Assembly (NCBI GenBank): GCA_050953365.1
Contig: JBMNMN010000016.1
Location: 105,292 to 169,291 of the forward strand
Source: UBA1426 sp050953365
Lineage (GTDB): Bacteria; Bacillota; Clostridia; Peptostreptococcales; Anaerovoracaceae
Length of the DNA stretch: 64,000 bases
Direction: 5' to 3'
The notes beneath the pieces were generated by a model. That model made no database searches. It saw nothing but the letters and a program-made list of their open reading frames with translations, and was not told where the DNA came from. Positions 9,280 to 17,791 of this stretch are shown here, piece by piece. The translations under genes were made by a program, and so were the position numbers. Positions within the stretch are counted from its first letter, which is position 1. The number at the start of each line of letters is the position of its first letter.

Positions 9280-9463
9280 AGCAATATCCTTCTAACCACA
9301 CTCAAAATCACATACATTACACACGGCGACAGATACCGCAATCGCACGGTTAAAGATTTTTACATGCCATATTATAACATCTTTCGACGCAAAACACCAT
9401 AAAAACTACCGAACCAATACTGTTTTGGCACCGTTGCCTGAAAATCAAAAATCAATCAGAGTT

Positions 9464-9645
9464 TGTGCAAAAAATGGAGTTATGTGTGGATCAGAAGCTG
9501 CAAAACCGTCTTTTCTGTGCAAAAAATGAAGTTATGTGTGGAATTTCAAGGTTATTACCCCAATAATCCACACACAACTCGGTTTTTTGCACATACCTCT
9601 TGCTATTATTGACGAGGCCGGTCAAGTCCACAGCCTTCTTATAAA
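9464..9645. repeat. Interspersed palindromic element, copy A
   Basis: Two direct units beginning TGTGCAAAAAATG and ending TATGTGTGGA (9464-9490, 9516-9542) are followed by one inverted unit TCCACACACAACTC...TTTTTTGCACA (9567-9593), with spacers of 24-25 bases. A conserved tail (GACGAGGCCGGTCAAG, then CACAGCCTTCTTATAA) follows. A second copy at 24119-24300 keeps the same order, spacing and tail. No ORF is present. The rest of 9280-9808 shows nothing else recognisable. Confidence 0.85.
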
Positions 9646-9808
9646 CTTTGATAGCGAAGAACTCTCTTGTAGCCTGGCTTAGGGCAATTGCCCTACTCCC
9701 CCAGTTTTGAAATTCACATCACTATGCAGGCATAACTGCCGAAGAGTGAACTATATTAATTCTCAATCACCGATAACCGATATAGATAAGGATCGTCCAT
9801 TGAACTTT

Positions 9809-9863
9809 TATTGCACAACTATTGCACCTCTATTGCACTTCTATTGCACAACTATTGCACCAC
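9809..9863. repeat. 11-bp tandem repeat at the 3' end of spoIIE
   Basis: Five head-to-tail copies of TATTGCACNNC. On the minus strand the last copy is the end of spoIIE: GTG GTG CAA TAG, and the others lie directly after the stop codon, so the array looks like repeated copying of the gene's terminal codons. Confidence 0.9.
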
Positions 9864-11789
9864 CGCCACAATTACGGTCATATCATCCTTTTCTCGCAAC
9901 CCATACTTTTGCACCGCTCTGTTGATGAGCAAATCCGCAATGGTCTGCGGATCCTTGGACCGAATCTCAAGAATTGCGCTCCTGACCCATTCCAACCCCT
10001 CAGAACCTCTCTCAGCCTCCGTAATGCCGTCAGACACCAGGACCAACACATCTCCTTTTCTGAGCTGGATGGAGATGGATTCTACCGGAACCTTTTCGAT
10101 GATGCCTAACGGCAGGGCCGCCATCTTCACGATTTTAACCCCGTCTCCTCTTTTTATGAAGCTGGCAGCCGCGCCGATTTTAAAAATTCTGGCTCTGCCT
10201 GTATAGAGGTTGATAAATCCCATATCTACCGTTGAAAAGATCTCTTCATTTGATTTCAACAATAGGATCGAGTTGATCATTCTGAGAGCAAGTTCTACTT
10301 CAAAGCCGGCTTTCATTAGATTGTACAGGGTGTTCACGGTGAGATTGCTCTCCTCGGCGGCCCGCAGACCCTGTCCCATGCCATCGCTCAAGGCGATGAG
10401 ATAATTGCCCTCATCGATAGGCGTGCAGAGACAGCTGTCGCCTGAAATCTTCCCTTCTTTTGCGTAGCTCGCCATACCGATTTGCAGATCGTATCTTTTC
10501 TTCATGATCCGCAGGGGCTGGTGTTCCGCCGAAAGATTTACGGCAATTTTATCCAGCGACTTGGCCATCCCTTTGAACTGCTGGGTCATGATATCCCTGG
10601 CGGGATGATACCCCTCCACAGCCATACTGCCGCTGCACAATGCCAATTTATCAAACAGGTCCGCATATTCTTTTACCTGCTCTTTTACTTTGCGCTTGGC
10701 CATCAGCTCGTAATAATTGTCATCCTGCCGAAGCAGCGAAAGCAGTTTTACGAACTGATCCATTGCCCTTTTGGGAATTAGTACGAAAAGGGCGGCGGCC
10801 ACAATCGGAGCGTAAATCGAGATATATAATTCCGGAAACCCCTTCAGCATTCCAAAGGCGAGGGCCAGTCCAACATAGCAAATTCCCACCATCACCCTTT
10901 GTTTGCCTCGGAATAATCCGGAAACCGCCCCGCAGCATCCCAAAATTCCGGCCAAAGCGGGGGTCTCGTAAGTCATCAACATAATCAGAAAGCCGCAGAT
11001 AATTCCCACTAGGCCGCCTTCGGAAGGCCCCATCCCATACCCCACTACCAGCGCGATCAGAAACGCTGCTATATGAAGTACGGAAACGGAACGAATCTCC
11101 ATGATTGCTGTGCCGCCAACGGAAAGCAATGCGACAATAGAAAACACCATAACCGTTTCCAGGGGATTTCTGTCTGCATCGATTCCTTTATCAAGTATGC
11201 GGAAAAATAACCAAAAGATATATATAAACGCCAACAGTATCAGTAAGTCCACCGCCATGGTCATTCCGTCGTACAGGAACAAAAGCCCTGCCCAAAGATA
11301 ATACAGCACCTTTACGGAAACCATTGTGGCGGAAGCTACCAATGCGCGGAGAATCAACGGAAACTTACGGATTCCCGGCAGTAAGAAGAGAATGGCACAT
11401 AAAAGGAACACCGCCATATCACCAAGATAAGCGTAGTTTGCCCCTTTAGCGGAAAGCATTCCTATACAGATGAATGGAAGGGTGTAAATGTTGGCCTTAC
11501 TTCGCATCAGCAAAACGGTAACCAGCGCGATGGCTACGGGCTCTATTGAGTAGCCGAAAGAGGCTCTTCCTACGAGGAATGCCACACTTAACGTTACCGT
11601 GACCCGAATCAGGAAACGCTTGTCCGGAAGAGTGATATCTTTGACTTTTCCGTGCTTGCCCTTGAATAAAGCGTTTCTAAGGTTGTCCAACAGCAATTCC
11701 ACAGCAAATCCCCCCTTTTTTTCATCATAGTAAGGGAGGAATGCGAAAACTGTAAAAGACTGTCGCTGTGGTGAATAAACTTTCGACAC
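9852..11789 (-). CDS. spoIIE: Stage II sporulation protein E (SpoIIE), PP2C phosphatase
   Basis: SpoIIE dephosphorylates SpoIIAA to activate sigma-F in the forespore and takes part in polar septation. The N-terminal 330 residues contain about ten membrane helices beginning FLIRVTVTLSVAFLVGRASFG. The C-terminal 210 residues are a PPM/PP2C phosphatase with metal-binding aspartates in SDGMGQG, LVSDGITEAE and REKDDMTVIVAVV. At 645 residues it is much shorter than Bacillus SpoIIE (about 827); the missing part is the central regulatory region between membrane and catalytic domains. The frame opens upstream of any clear ribosome site, so the exact start is uncertain. An IS256 element lies 55 bp upstream and may separate it from its promoter. 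Confidence 0.88.
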   Translation of the reverse strand: MSKVYSPQRQSFTVFAFLPYYDEKKGGFAVELLLDNLRNALFKGKHGKVKDITLPDKRFLIRVTVTLSVAFLVGRASFGYSIEPVAIALVTVLLMRSKANIYTLPFICIGMLSAKGANYAYLGDMAVFLLCAILFLLPGIRKFPLILRALVASATMVSVKVLYYLWAGLLFLYDGMTMAVDLLILLAFIYIFWLFFRILDKGIDADRNPLETVMVFSIVALLSVGGTAIMEIRSVSVLHIAAFLIALVVGYGMGPSEGGLVGIICGFLIMLMTYETPALAGILGCCGAVSGLFRGKQRVMVGICYVGLALAFGMLKGFPELYISIYAPIVAAALFVLIPKRAMDQFVKLLSLLRQDDNYYELMAKRKVKEQVKEYADLFDKLALCSGSMAVEGYHPARDIMTQQFKGMAKSLDKIAVNLSAEHQPLRIMKKRYDLQIGMASYAKEGKISGDSCLCTPIDEGNYLIALSDGMGQGLRAAEESNLTVNTLYNLMKAGFEVELALRMINSILLLKSNEEIFSTVDMGFINLYTGRARIFKIGAAASFIKRGDGVKIVKMAALPLGIIEKVPVESISIQLRKGDVLVLVSDGITEAERGSEGLEWVRSAILEIRSKDPQTIADLLINRAVQKYGLREKDDMTVIVAVVQ

Positions 11790-11948
11790 CGCTGTTCAAC
11801 TTTGCGATTCTGCGACGCGGAAAGCAGAGCGGAAATGAATTCTAGTTACGTCCGTATAATGGTGTAAATTAAAAAATAAAAAGAGAACATGTCTCTTCGT
11901 TCGGTTACAATGTAGTTACCACAACAACAAAACCGGAGGTGAAGAAAC

Positions 11949-13184
11949 ATGTCTCAAGTCAATATTACAATAGACTATGACGAAGTGGTAGCTCTTTTTT
12001 CAAAAGAGCGAAATGAAGCGTTTGCGTACCTGATGGAGAAGATCCTAAATGCCTTCCTTTTGGCAGAATCAGAAGATCAGATAGGGGCCTCGAAGCATGA
12101 ACGAAGCGAGGACAGAAACGACTACCGAAATGGTACCAGGGATCGCCCTCTTGTTACAAGGATCGGGAAACTCACGCTAAAGGTTCCACGCCACAGAAAT
12201 GTTCCGTTTGTAACGATGATCTTTGATCAATATCAAAGAAATGAAGCGGCTTTGCTGACGACTATGATGGAGATGGTTGTCCAAGGTGTATCCACAAGAA
12301 AAGTAACCAATGTTGTGGAAGAGCTCTGCGGGGCTAGCTTCTCGAAATCAACCGTATCCGAGCTTTGTAGGCGCCTAGATGAAAGCATTAAGCAGTTTAA
12401 AAACCGTCCATTGAAAGATCCGTACCCGTTCGTAATTACCGATGCGAAATACTTTAAGGTAAGAGAAAACCACAGCATCGTATCGAAAGCCTTCATGGTT
12501 GCCATGGGGATTACAGAGGATGGCCGTAGAGAAATCATTGATTTTGGCACCTATGATAATGAATCAGAGAGAACCTGGAAGGAGTTTTTGACAAGTTTAA
12601 AAAAACGAGGAGTAAATCCCGATATGATCACATCGGATGCCCATCAAGGTTTACTTGCAGGCTTGAAAGAGGTTTACCCGGAGGTTCCTTGGCAAAGATG
12701 TCAATATCATTTTCAGGAAAACATCCTTAAGGAGACTCCGAAAAAAGAGCAGAAAGGATTAAAGACCGAGCTCCGTGAAATGTTTAATGCCAAAACCATG
12801 AAAGAAGCTAGAGAGCGAAGGAATGAAATCATTCAGGATTACAAGGATGTAGCACCAAAAGCTATGGAAATCCTTGATGAGGGATTTGAGGAAGCCATGA
12901 CAGTGATGCTGCTACCAGAAAGCATGCGGACTCCCCTTCGGACTACGAACTATTTAGAGCGTGAAAATGGCGAGTTAGGGCGCCGTTCTGATGTGATTCG
13001 GATCTTTCCAAATGCAGCGTCCTTGACCCGCTTAATGGGAGCGGTCTTAATCGATCGAAATGACATAATGAGTACAAGAAATGCCTTGTTCACAAAAGAA
13101 AAATGCATGAATGCAATCGAAGAAGCAAAACCGAAGCTTATCAAGATTGCCCAGGAACAGGTAAAACTGCTGAAAGCAGCTTAA
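11949..13184 (+). CDS. IS256 (mutator) family transposase
   Basis: This 411-residue DDE transposase has the mutator-type features: the zinc-free N-terminal region, YRNGTRDRPLVTRIGKLTLKVPR, the first catalytic Asp near FVITDAKYFKV, the second near MITSDAHQGLLAGL, the CQYHF signature (WQRCQYHFQENIL), and LRTTNYLERENGELGRR with the final Glu. It starts at ATG behind GGAGGTG. The frame is intact, so the element may still move. Confidence 0.96.
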   Translation: MSQVNITIDYDEVVALFSKERNEAFAYLMEKILNAFLLAESEDQIGASKHERSEDRNDYRNGTRDRPLVTRIGKLTLKVPRHRNVPFVTMIFDQYQRNEAALLTTMMEMVVQGVSTRKVTNVVEELCGASFSKSTVSELCRRLDESIKQFKNRPLKDPYPFVITDAKYFKVRENHSIVSKAFMVAMGITEDGRREIIDFGTYDNESERTWKEFLTSLKKRGVNPDMITSDAHQGLLAGLKEVYPEVPWQRCQYHFQENILKETPKKEQKGLKTELREMFNAKTMKEARERRNEIIQDYKDVAPKAMEILDEGFEEAMTVMLLPESMRTPLRTTNYLERENGELGRRSDVIRIFPNAASLTRLMGAVLIDRNDIMSTRNALFTKEKCMNAIEEAKPKLIKIAQEQVKLLKAA

Positions 13185-13209
13185 CATAGAAGCATTTATG
13201 CCGCGAAAG

Positions 13210-13330
13210 CCTGTTTACATGGGGCTGACCCTCTGGTAAACTCTCGGCGGCAGAGATGACGCCCAAGAGAGTGGTCTTCTTCTGCCTAAAAAAGGGAGTC
13301 CAGAGGGTCAGGGCCCCCCATGTCAACAGG
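13210..13330. repeat. Long imperfect hairpin inside the IS256 element
   Basis: CCTGTTTACATGGGG and CTGACCCTCTGG on the left pair with CCAGAGGGTCAG and CCCCATGTCAACAGG on the right, giving arms of about 27 bases around a loop that contains a second small stem (ACTCTC/GAGAGT). It lies between the transposase stop and the right terminal repeat. Confidence 0.75.
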
Positions 13331-13475
13331 ACCGTGGAATAAATGCGAAAAGCTATCCGTTATTGCAACAAAGTATTAAACGTTAACTATATTGTGACCG
13401 AACGAATTTACACACAAAAAAGGACTTGACCTGAATTCTGGCTTAAGCATAAAGACCGGGTCAATAATCGTCAAT

Positions 13476-13731
13476 AATCAGCTAAAAATATTCACAAATC
13501 AAATGATAGCTGATTTGTGATTCGAGGGAGAAGAAAAATATGGACAAAATAAGCGAAAATCAACTATAAATTCAACCTTCGTGAAATATAGCTGATTTTT
13601 ATGCAAAAAAGTCAACTAATAAATAGTCATTATGAAATAATAGTTGATTTTCATCTTCTTCGGGGGCAGGATTTACATTTTATGTAAATAATTTCAGCTA
13701 TAATATTCTCAAATGAGAAAAATAGCTGATC
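13476..13731. repeat. Four-hairpin array, copy 1 (AATCAGCTA / TAGCTGATT)
   Basis: Four hairpins lie at about 13476-13517, 13556-13599, 13606-13651 and 13691-13731. Each has an arm AATCA(G/A)CTA, an AT-rich centre of about 20 bases often containing TTC..GAA, and the inverted arm TAG(C/T)TGATT. The last one ends at the tatD stop codon and could end tatD transcription. An array with the same layout lies at 35948-36204. Confidence 0.85.
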
Positions 13732-14550
13732 TTACTCAATATTAAAGAAACGCTTCGCGTTTTCACATGTGATCCGCGCCGCTTCCTCATAGGAAAGCCC
13801 CTTGATTTCAGCAATCTTTCGGGCTGTATGCTCCACATAAGGAGATTGATTAGGGCGGCCCCGCAAAGGTTCCGGCGTCAAATAAGGAGCGTCTGTCTCT
13901 ATAAGAAGATGCTCGATGGGAATGGCTTCTACCACCTCAACAAGCTTTCTCGCATTTTTATAGGTGACCGGTCCCGCTATGGAAATGGTGGCGCCCAGTT
14001 TCAGGTACTGCTCCGCCATCTCCCGACTTCCCGAATAGCAGTGCATGAGAAGTCTGGCATCGGGAAGCCCGTCTGCATGTCTGGGGAACTGATCCGTTCT
14101 CGCCTTGCTAAAAACACCCTCTTCTTTTAAGATCTGCATCACGTCGTTATTTGCATCTCTGTCGTGGATTACGATGGGCATAGAGAGCTCCAGCGCCAGT
14201 TGGATTTGCCTGCGGAACCAATAACGCTGAATCTCCGGATCTGAAAGGTTGCGATAATAGTCTAAACCGATCTCTCCGATGGCCTGCACCTTAGGCTTCT
14301 TTGCCAACCCTTTAAACAGAATCAGATCCTCTTCACTCATCTTTTCCGCTTCATGGGGATGGCAGCCAACGATGGCATAGCACCAATCGTATTTCTGCGC
14401 GTGGTTATATGCCAAAAGAGAGCTCTCAAGATCAAACCCTACATCCATAACATAGGAAACATCGGAGTTTTCAATATCCCGGATGAGTTTTTCCCTTTCA
14501 TTCTGGTTGTAGGTTTCATTATTGATATGTGCATGTGAATCGAACAGCAT
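13732..14550 (-). CDS. tatD: TatD-family metal-dependent hydrolase (DNase)
   Basis: TatD proteins are TIM-barrel nucleases of the amidohydrolase superfamily that use two metal ions. Visible motifs are DSHAHIN near the start (HxH metal ligands), AIGEIGLDYYR (Glu ligand), PIVIHDRDA, LMHCYSGS and LLIETDAPYLTPEP (Asp ligand). I chose the ATG at 14550 because AAGGGTG lies before it and family members begin MLFDSHxH; an in-frame start seven codons earlier is possible. It lies downstream of metG on the same strand, a common Firmicute order, but here about 490 bp of repeats separates the two. Confidence 0.95.
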   Translation of the reverse strand: MLFDSHAHINNETYNQNEREKLIRDIENSDVSYVMDVGFDLESSLLAYNHAQKYDWCYAIVGCHPHEAEKMSEEDLILFKGLAKKPKVQAIGEIGLDYYRNLSDPEIQRYWFRRQIQLALELSMPIVIHDRDANNDVMQILKEEGVFSKARTDQFPRHADGLPDARLLMHCYSGSREMAEQYLKLGATISIAGPVTYKNARKLVEVVEAIPIEHLLIETDAPYLTPEPLRGRPNQSPYVEHTARKIAEIKGLSYEEAARITCENAKRFFNIE

Positions 14551-14647
14551 GATAAAATCACCCTTTTTCACTTTTATTTCATTTTATACTCGGCGTTAAG
14601 TGGAGTATTTGACATATTGCATTGACACCGTTGGATTCAGGGTCCTC

Positions 14648-14854
14648 TGTGCAAAATTTCAGATTGTGCGTATCGGTGTTTCCATTTTTTTATAGTCGAT
14701 TAGTCGATATTAAACTGTGCAAAATTTCAATTAATGCATTACTATTTTCTAAAAACAGCCCGTTTTCCTATAAAAACTGTGCAAATTTTCAACTAGTGCA
14801 TTATTTTCTGTAAATATATGTAATTTTTCTATGCATTAATTGATTTTTTGCACA
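14648..14854. repeat. Interspersed palindromic element, variant copy C
   Basis: Three direct units begin TGTGCAAA(A/T)TTTCA (14648, 14716 and 14778; two continue to TGCATTA) and one inverted unit TGCATTAATTGATTTTTTGCACA ends at 14854. The layout, direct units followed by one inverted unit ending TTTTTTGCACA, matches the elements at 9464 and 24119, but the inner sequence differs, so it is a relative rather than a copy. Confidence 0.7.
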
Positions 14855-14883
14855 TTCGCCAGAAACCAGTTAAAGTTGCATAT

Positions 14884-14924
14884 ACGGTGTCATATTTGGT
14901 GTCAATCGCCAAATATAACACCGT
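14884..14924. repeat. 16-bp inverted repeat between tatD and metG
   Basis: ACGGTGTCATATTTGG pairs with CCAAATATAACACCGT around a nine-base loop with one mismatch. There is no T tract, so it is not a clear terminator. Confidence 0.75.
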
Positions 14925-14935
14925 TACAATTAGCT

Positions 14936-15078
14936 GCTTATACGATCTCGCCACCGAAGGCCGACATGCTTATGATACGATTTCTCAGCCGGTGGTAGAT
15001 GAGGCATATGATACGATCTCGCCATCTGCTGCCCATGTGGTTTATGATACGATTTCGCCGTCGGGGGCAGATGTGGTC
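14936..15078. repeat. 36-bp tandem repeat covering the 3' end of metG
   Basis: Four diverged units with the core TATGATACGAT(C/T)TCGCC start near 14936, 14971, 15007 and 15043, at steps of 35-36 bases. The fourth unit encodes the last residues of MetG (around PDGEIVS); the other three lie after the stop codon, so the array appears to be repeated copying of the gene's end. Confidence 0.85.
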
Positions 15079-16958
15079 AGATATTCATATCGATCTCCGT
15101 TGTCCGCAAACAGGAGCATTCCGTTTGATTCTAAGCCCCGCAACATTCTCGGTTTGAGATTGGCCACCACGATAACCTTCTTTCCGAGAAGTTCTTCCGG
15201 CTTGTAGCAATCCGCCACTCCCGACACGATCTGGCGCACTTCGTTGCCCATTTTAATCTTGAATACTAAAAGCTTATCTGCCTTGGGATGCTTTTCGCAG
15301 CTCTGCACCAAGCCGACCCGCATATCCAGTTTCGCAAAATCATCGTATTCGATAAGATCCTTTATGGGCGGATACTCCTTTTCGGGAGCTTTCGATTCTT
15401 CCTTCATCGCCTCTAATTCGGCCAGCTCTTTTTCAATGTCCATTCTCGGGAATATAGCATCGCCCTTCTTGACCTGCTCCCCGTCCATCATATCGAACAC
15501 CTGCGTATCCGACCATTCGGGGTCGGCAAACCAAAGGCCCAGCTGCTTCCGAATCTTTGCGGAAGTGCTGTGCATAAAGGGCTGGATGAGCACGGAAACA
15601 ATCCGAAGGGATTCTGCCAGGTTGTGGAGCACCGTATTGAGCCGCTCCTTATGAGCTTCATCCTTTGCAAGCAGCCAGGGAGTTGTTTCGTCGATGTACT
15701 TGTTGGTTCTGCGAATAAGAGTCCAGATCTCTTCCAGGGCCAGGCTGAAGCTGAACTTATCCATATGCGTCTCCACCTTGGCGGCGGCCCCTAAAGCCAA
15801 CTGTTTCAACTCAGCGTCGGGTCCTTCATCTTTTCCTGCAGGCGGAACCACGCCTCCGTTATATTTCTCTATCATGGAAGTGGTGCGGCTTACCAGATTG
15901 CCCAAGTCGTTGGCCAAATCGGAATTCATGCGATTAAGCATAACTTCATTGGTAAACAGCCCGTCCTGCCCGAAGGTGTACTCTCTGAGCAGGAAATATT
16001 TCAAAGCATCCACGCCGTAGCGTTCTATGAGCTTAACAGGATCCACAATATTGCCCCTGGATTTGGACATCTTGCCGCCTTCCAATAGGATCCAGCCGTG
16101 ACCGAGGACCTTTTTAGGAAGCGGAAGATCCAAAGACATGAGCATGGCGGGCCATATGATAGTGTGGAACCGGACGATCTCCTTTCCTACAAGATGCACG
16201 TCCGCCGGCCAGTAATGGTCATACTTCACAGGATCATCCGGATAGCCCAGGGCGGTGATGTAGTTGGACAGCGCGTCCAGCCACACGTAAATCACATGCT
16301 TTTCGTCGATGGGCACGGGTATGCCCCAGTCGAAAGAGGACCTGGAAATGCACAGGTCTTCCAGCCCTTGCCGGGCAAAGCTGAGCATCTCATTGCGGCG
16401 GCTTTCCGGCTGAAGGAACTCGGGATTGTTTTCAAAAAGATCGATCAGCTTGTCCTGATATTTGGAAAGACGGAAGAAATATGTTTCTTCCTTGGCTTTT
16501 TCAACAGGCCTGCCGCAGTCCGGGCATTTACCTTCAGCAGCTTGGGTCTCCGTCCAGAAGGCCTCGCAAGGCGTACAATACCAGCCTTCATATTCTCCTT
16601 TATAAATGTCGCCCTTTTCATACATTTTGCGGAAAATTTCCTGAACCCTTTTCACGTGGCGCTCTTCCGTGGTCCGAATGAAATCATCATAGGATATTTC
16701 CATGGTTTTCCACAGCTTCTTAATGCCGTCCACTATATTGTCCACGTACTCCTGCGGTGTGCAGCCGTTCTCCTGTGCCACCTTCTGTATTTTCTGCCCA
16801 TGCTCGTCGGTACCAGTCAGGAACATAACATCATAACCGATCAACCGTTTGAAACGCGCCATGGCATCCGCCATAACGGTGCAATAGGTGTGCCCGATGT
16901 GCAGATTTGAGCTGGGGTAGTAAATTGGTGTAGTAATGTAGAATTGTTTTTTCTCCAT
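15042..16958 (-). CDS. metG: Methionyl-tRNA synthetase
   Basis: This enzyme charges tRNA-Met. The 638-residue protein has the class I signatures HIGH at residues 20-23 and KMSKS in LEGGKMSKSRGN. A four-cysteine zinc knuckle lies in CTPCEAFW...GKCPDCGRP, followed by the anticodon-binding helical domain and a C-terminal EMAP/Trbp-like tRNA-binding domain (about 530-638) with DMRVGLVQSCEKHPKADKLL. Length and domains fit Bacillus-type MetG. The ATG follows AAGGAGATG at a good distance. No T-box leader (no specifier stem or GGTGG antiterminator motif) is visible upstream. Its last codons lie inside a tandem repeat, so the C-terminus may be polymorphic. Confidence 0.97.
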   Translation of the reverse strand: MEKKQFYITTPIYYPSSNLHIGHTYCTVMADAMARFKRLIGYDVMFLTGTDEHGQKIQKVAQENGCTPQEYVDNIVDGIKKLWKTMEISYDDFIRTTEERHVKRVQEIFRKMYEKGDIYKGEYEGWYCTPCEAFWTETQAAEGKCPDCGRPVEKAKEETYFFRLSKYQDKLIDLFENNPEFLQPESRRNEMLSFARQGLEDLCISRSSFDWGIPVPIDEKHVIYVWLDALSNYITALGYPDDPVKYDHYWPADVHLVGKEIVRFHTIIWPAMLMSLDLPLPKKVLGHGWILLEGGKMSKSRGNIVDPVKLIERYGVDALKYFLLREYTFGQDGLFTNEVMLNRMNSDLANDLGNLVSRTTSMIEKYNGGVVPPAGKDEGPDAELKQLALGAAAKVETHMDKFSFSLALEEIWTLIRRTNKYIDETTPWLLAKDEAHKERLNTVLHNLAESLRIVSVLIQPFMHSTSAKIRKQLGLWFADPEWSDTQVFDMMDGEQVKKGDAIFPRMDIEKELAELEAMKEESKAPEKEYPPIKDLIEYDDFAKLDMRVGLVQSCEKHPKADKLLVFKIKMGNEVRQIVSGVADCYKPEELLGKKVIVVANLKPRMLRGLESNGMLLFADNGDRYEYLTTSAPDGEIVS

Positions 16959-17122
16959 TTTGCATCTCCTTCTGCAGCCGGCCTAATGAGAGCCTTTTGC
17001 AAATATATGTATGAGTGAATTTTTTCCCCGCCTTACTTGCCGGAGCAAATGGCGGAGTCAATTACAAAACAAGTGTAAGATCGATCAATGTAAATGCTTT
17101 TCCTCAGCGGGGTGTTTTTCGG

Positions 17123-17791
17123 TCAGCGCAGGCCTGTCAAGAAACCGTATCCGCCCCGATAGGACACCTCCACAATGGCTGCCGGCTTAATATCAATGCG
17201 CCAGATCTCGTTCAGAGGAATGTTCAGCAGCCATGACAGAGCGCCTCTTATTAACAAAGAATGCGCAACAATCACCACGGTTTTGCTCTCCGCTTCCCAT
17301 CGTTCAATGGCTTTCACCGGATCCTGCTTAACCATCTCCTCAAAAGTCGGCATGGAAGATTCCGACGCCAGCAGTTCCTTGAGAAACTCCACCGCCCGAT
17401 CCCTCACCTGGCTCAGGCTCTCACCTTCCGGAACCACAAAGTTTGCGAAATCGTGCAGGAAATGGTCAAATCCGTCGCCGTACAGTTCTCTGGCTTCTTC
17501 GTTGGTCTTGTTTTCAAAAATTCCAAAGTGCATTTCCTGAAGCCGGTCGTCAATTATGACTTCCAGCTTGCGAGAGTCCGAACTGTGGCTATCGGCAATG
17601 GCTTTAGCCAAGTCCGAAGCCCTTTTAAGAGGGCTGGAATATATGCAATGAATCTCAACTTCGGAAAGCTGCTCCACCACAGTGGCTACGCTGGCCCTTC
17701 CCTTCTCCGTATATTCAGATTCTGTCCTGCCGTATATCAGCCTTTTTGCATTGGCCTCTGTTTCCGGATGACGAATCAAGATCAGTTTCAC
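17123..17791 (-). CDS. Histidine phosphatase (phosphoglycerate mutase-like)
   Basis: A 222-residue member of the histidine phosphatase superfamily. The catalytic motif reads LIRHPETEAN, RHP in place of the usual RHG. Other family positions are YGRTESEYTEKG, IYSSPLKRASDLAKAI, LQEMHFGIFENKT and the second histidine in VVIVAHSLLIRGAL. The substrate cannot be told; family members include phosphoglycerate mutases, alpha-ribazole phosphatase and broad phosphatases. It starts at GTG after AAAGGA. It is upstream of metG on the same strand with 164 bp between. Confidence 0.85.
   Translation of the reverse strand: MKLILIRHPETEANAKRLIYGRTESEYTEKGRASVATVVEQLSEVEIHCIYSSPLKRASDLAKAIADSHSSDSRKLEVIIDDRLQEMHFGIFENKTNEEARELYGDGFDHFLHDFANFVVPEGESLSQVRDRAVEFLKELLASESSMPTFEEMVKQDPVKAIERWEAESKTVVIVAHSLLIRGALSWLLNIPLNEIWRIDIKPAAIVEVSYRGGYGFLTGLR

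Larger units (their letters stand above)
11844..13431 (+). mobile_element. IS256-family insertion sequence (1,588 bp)
   Basis: The left end AGTTACGTCCGTATAATGGT and the inverted right end GGTCAAGTCCTTTTTTGTGT then share GTGTAAATT; about 18 of 27 positions match and resemble the known IS256 end (GTCCGTATAAT). An 8-bp direct repeat TGAATTCT flanks it exactly (11836-11843 and 13432-13439), the usual target duplication of this family. A second pair of inverted matches around TTCGTTCGGT lies further in. The element is complete and carries one transposase. Confidence 0.93.

Noticed and set aside
9852..11789. SpoIIE as a frameshifted pseudogene because of its short length
   Set aside because: The frame is continuous from the membrane part to the phosphatase motifs; only the central region is shorter than in Bacillus.
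13476..13731. CRISPR array
   Set aside because: The repeated motif occurs as inverted pairs forming hairpins, with irregular spacing and no constant direct repeat of 24-40 bp. No type V repeat end (TTTCTAC...GTAGAT) was seen here or near cas1.
16959..17122. T-box leader upstream of metG
   Set aside because: No antiterminator motif (GGTGG/ACCGCG) or terminator hairpin is visible and the leader is too short.
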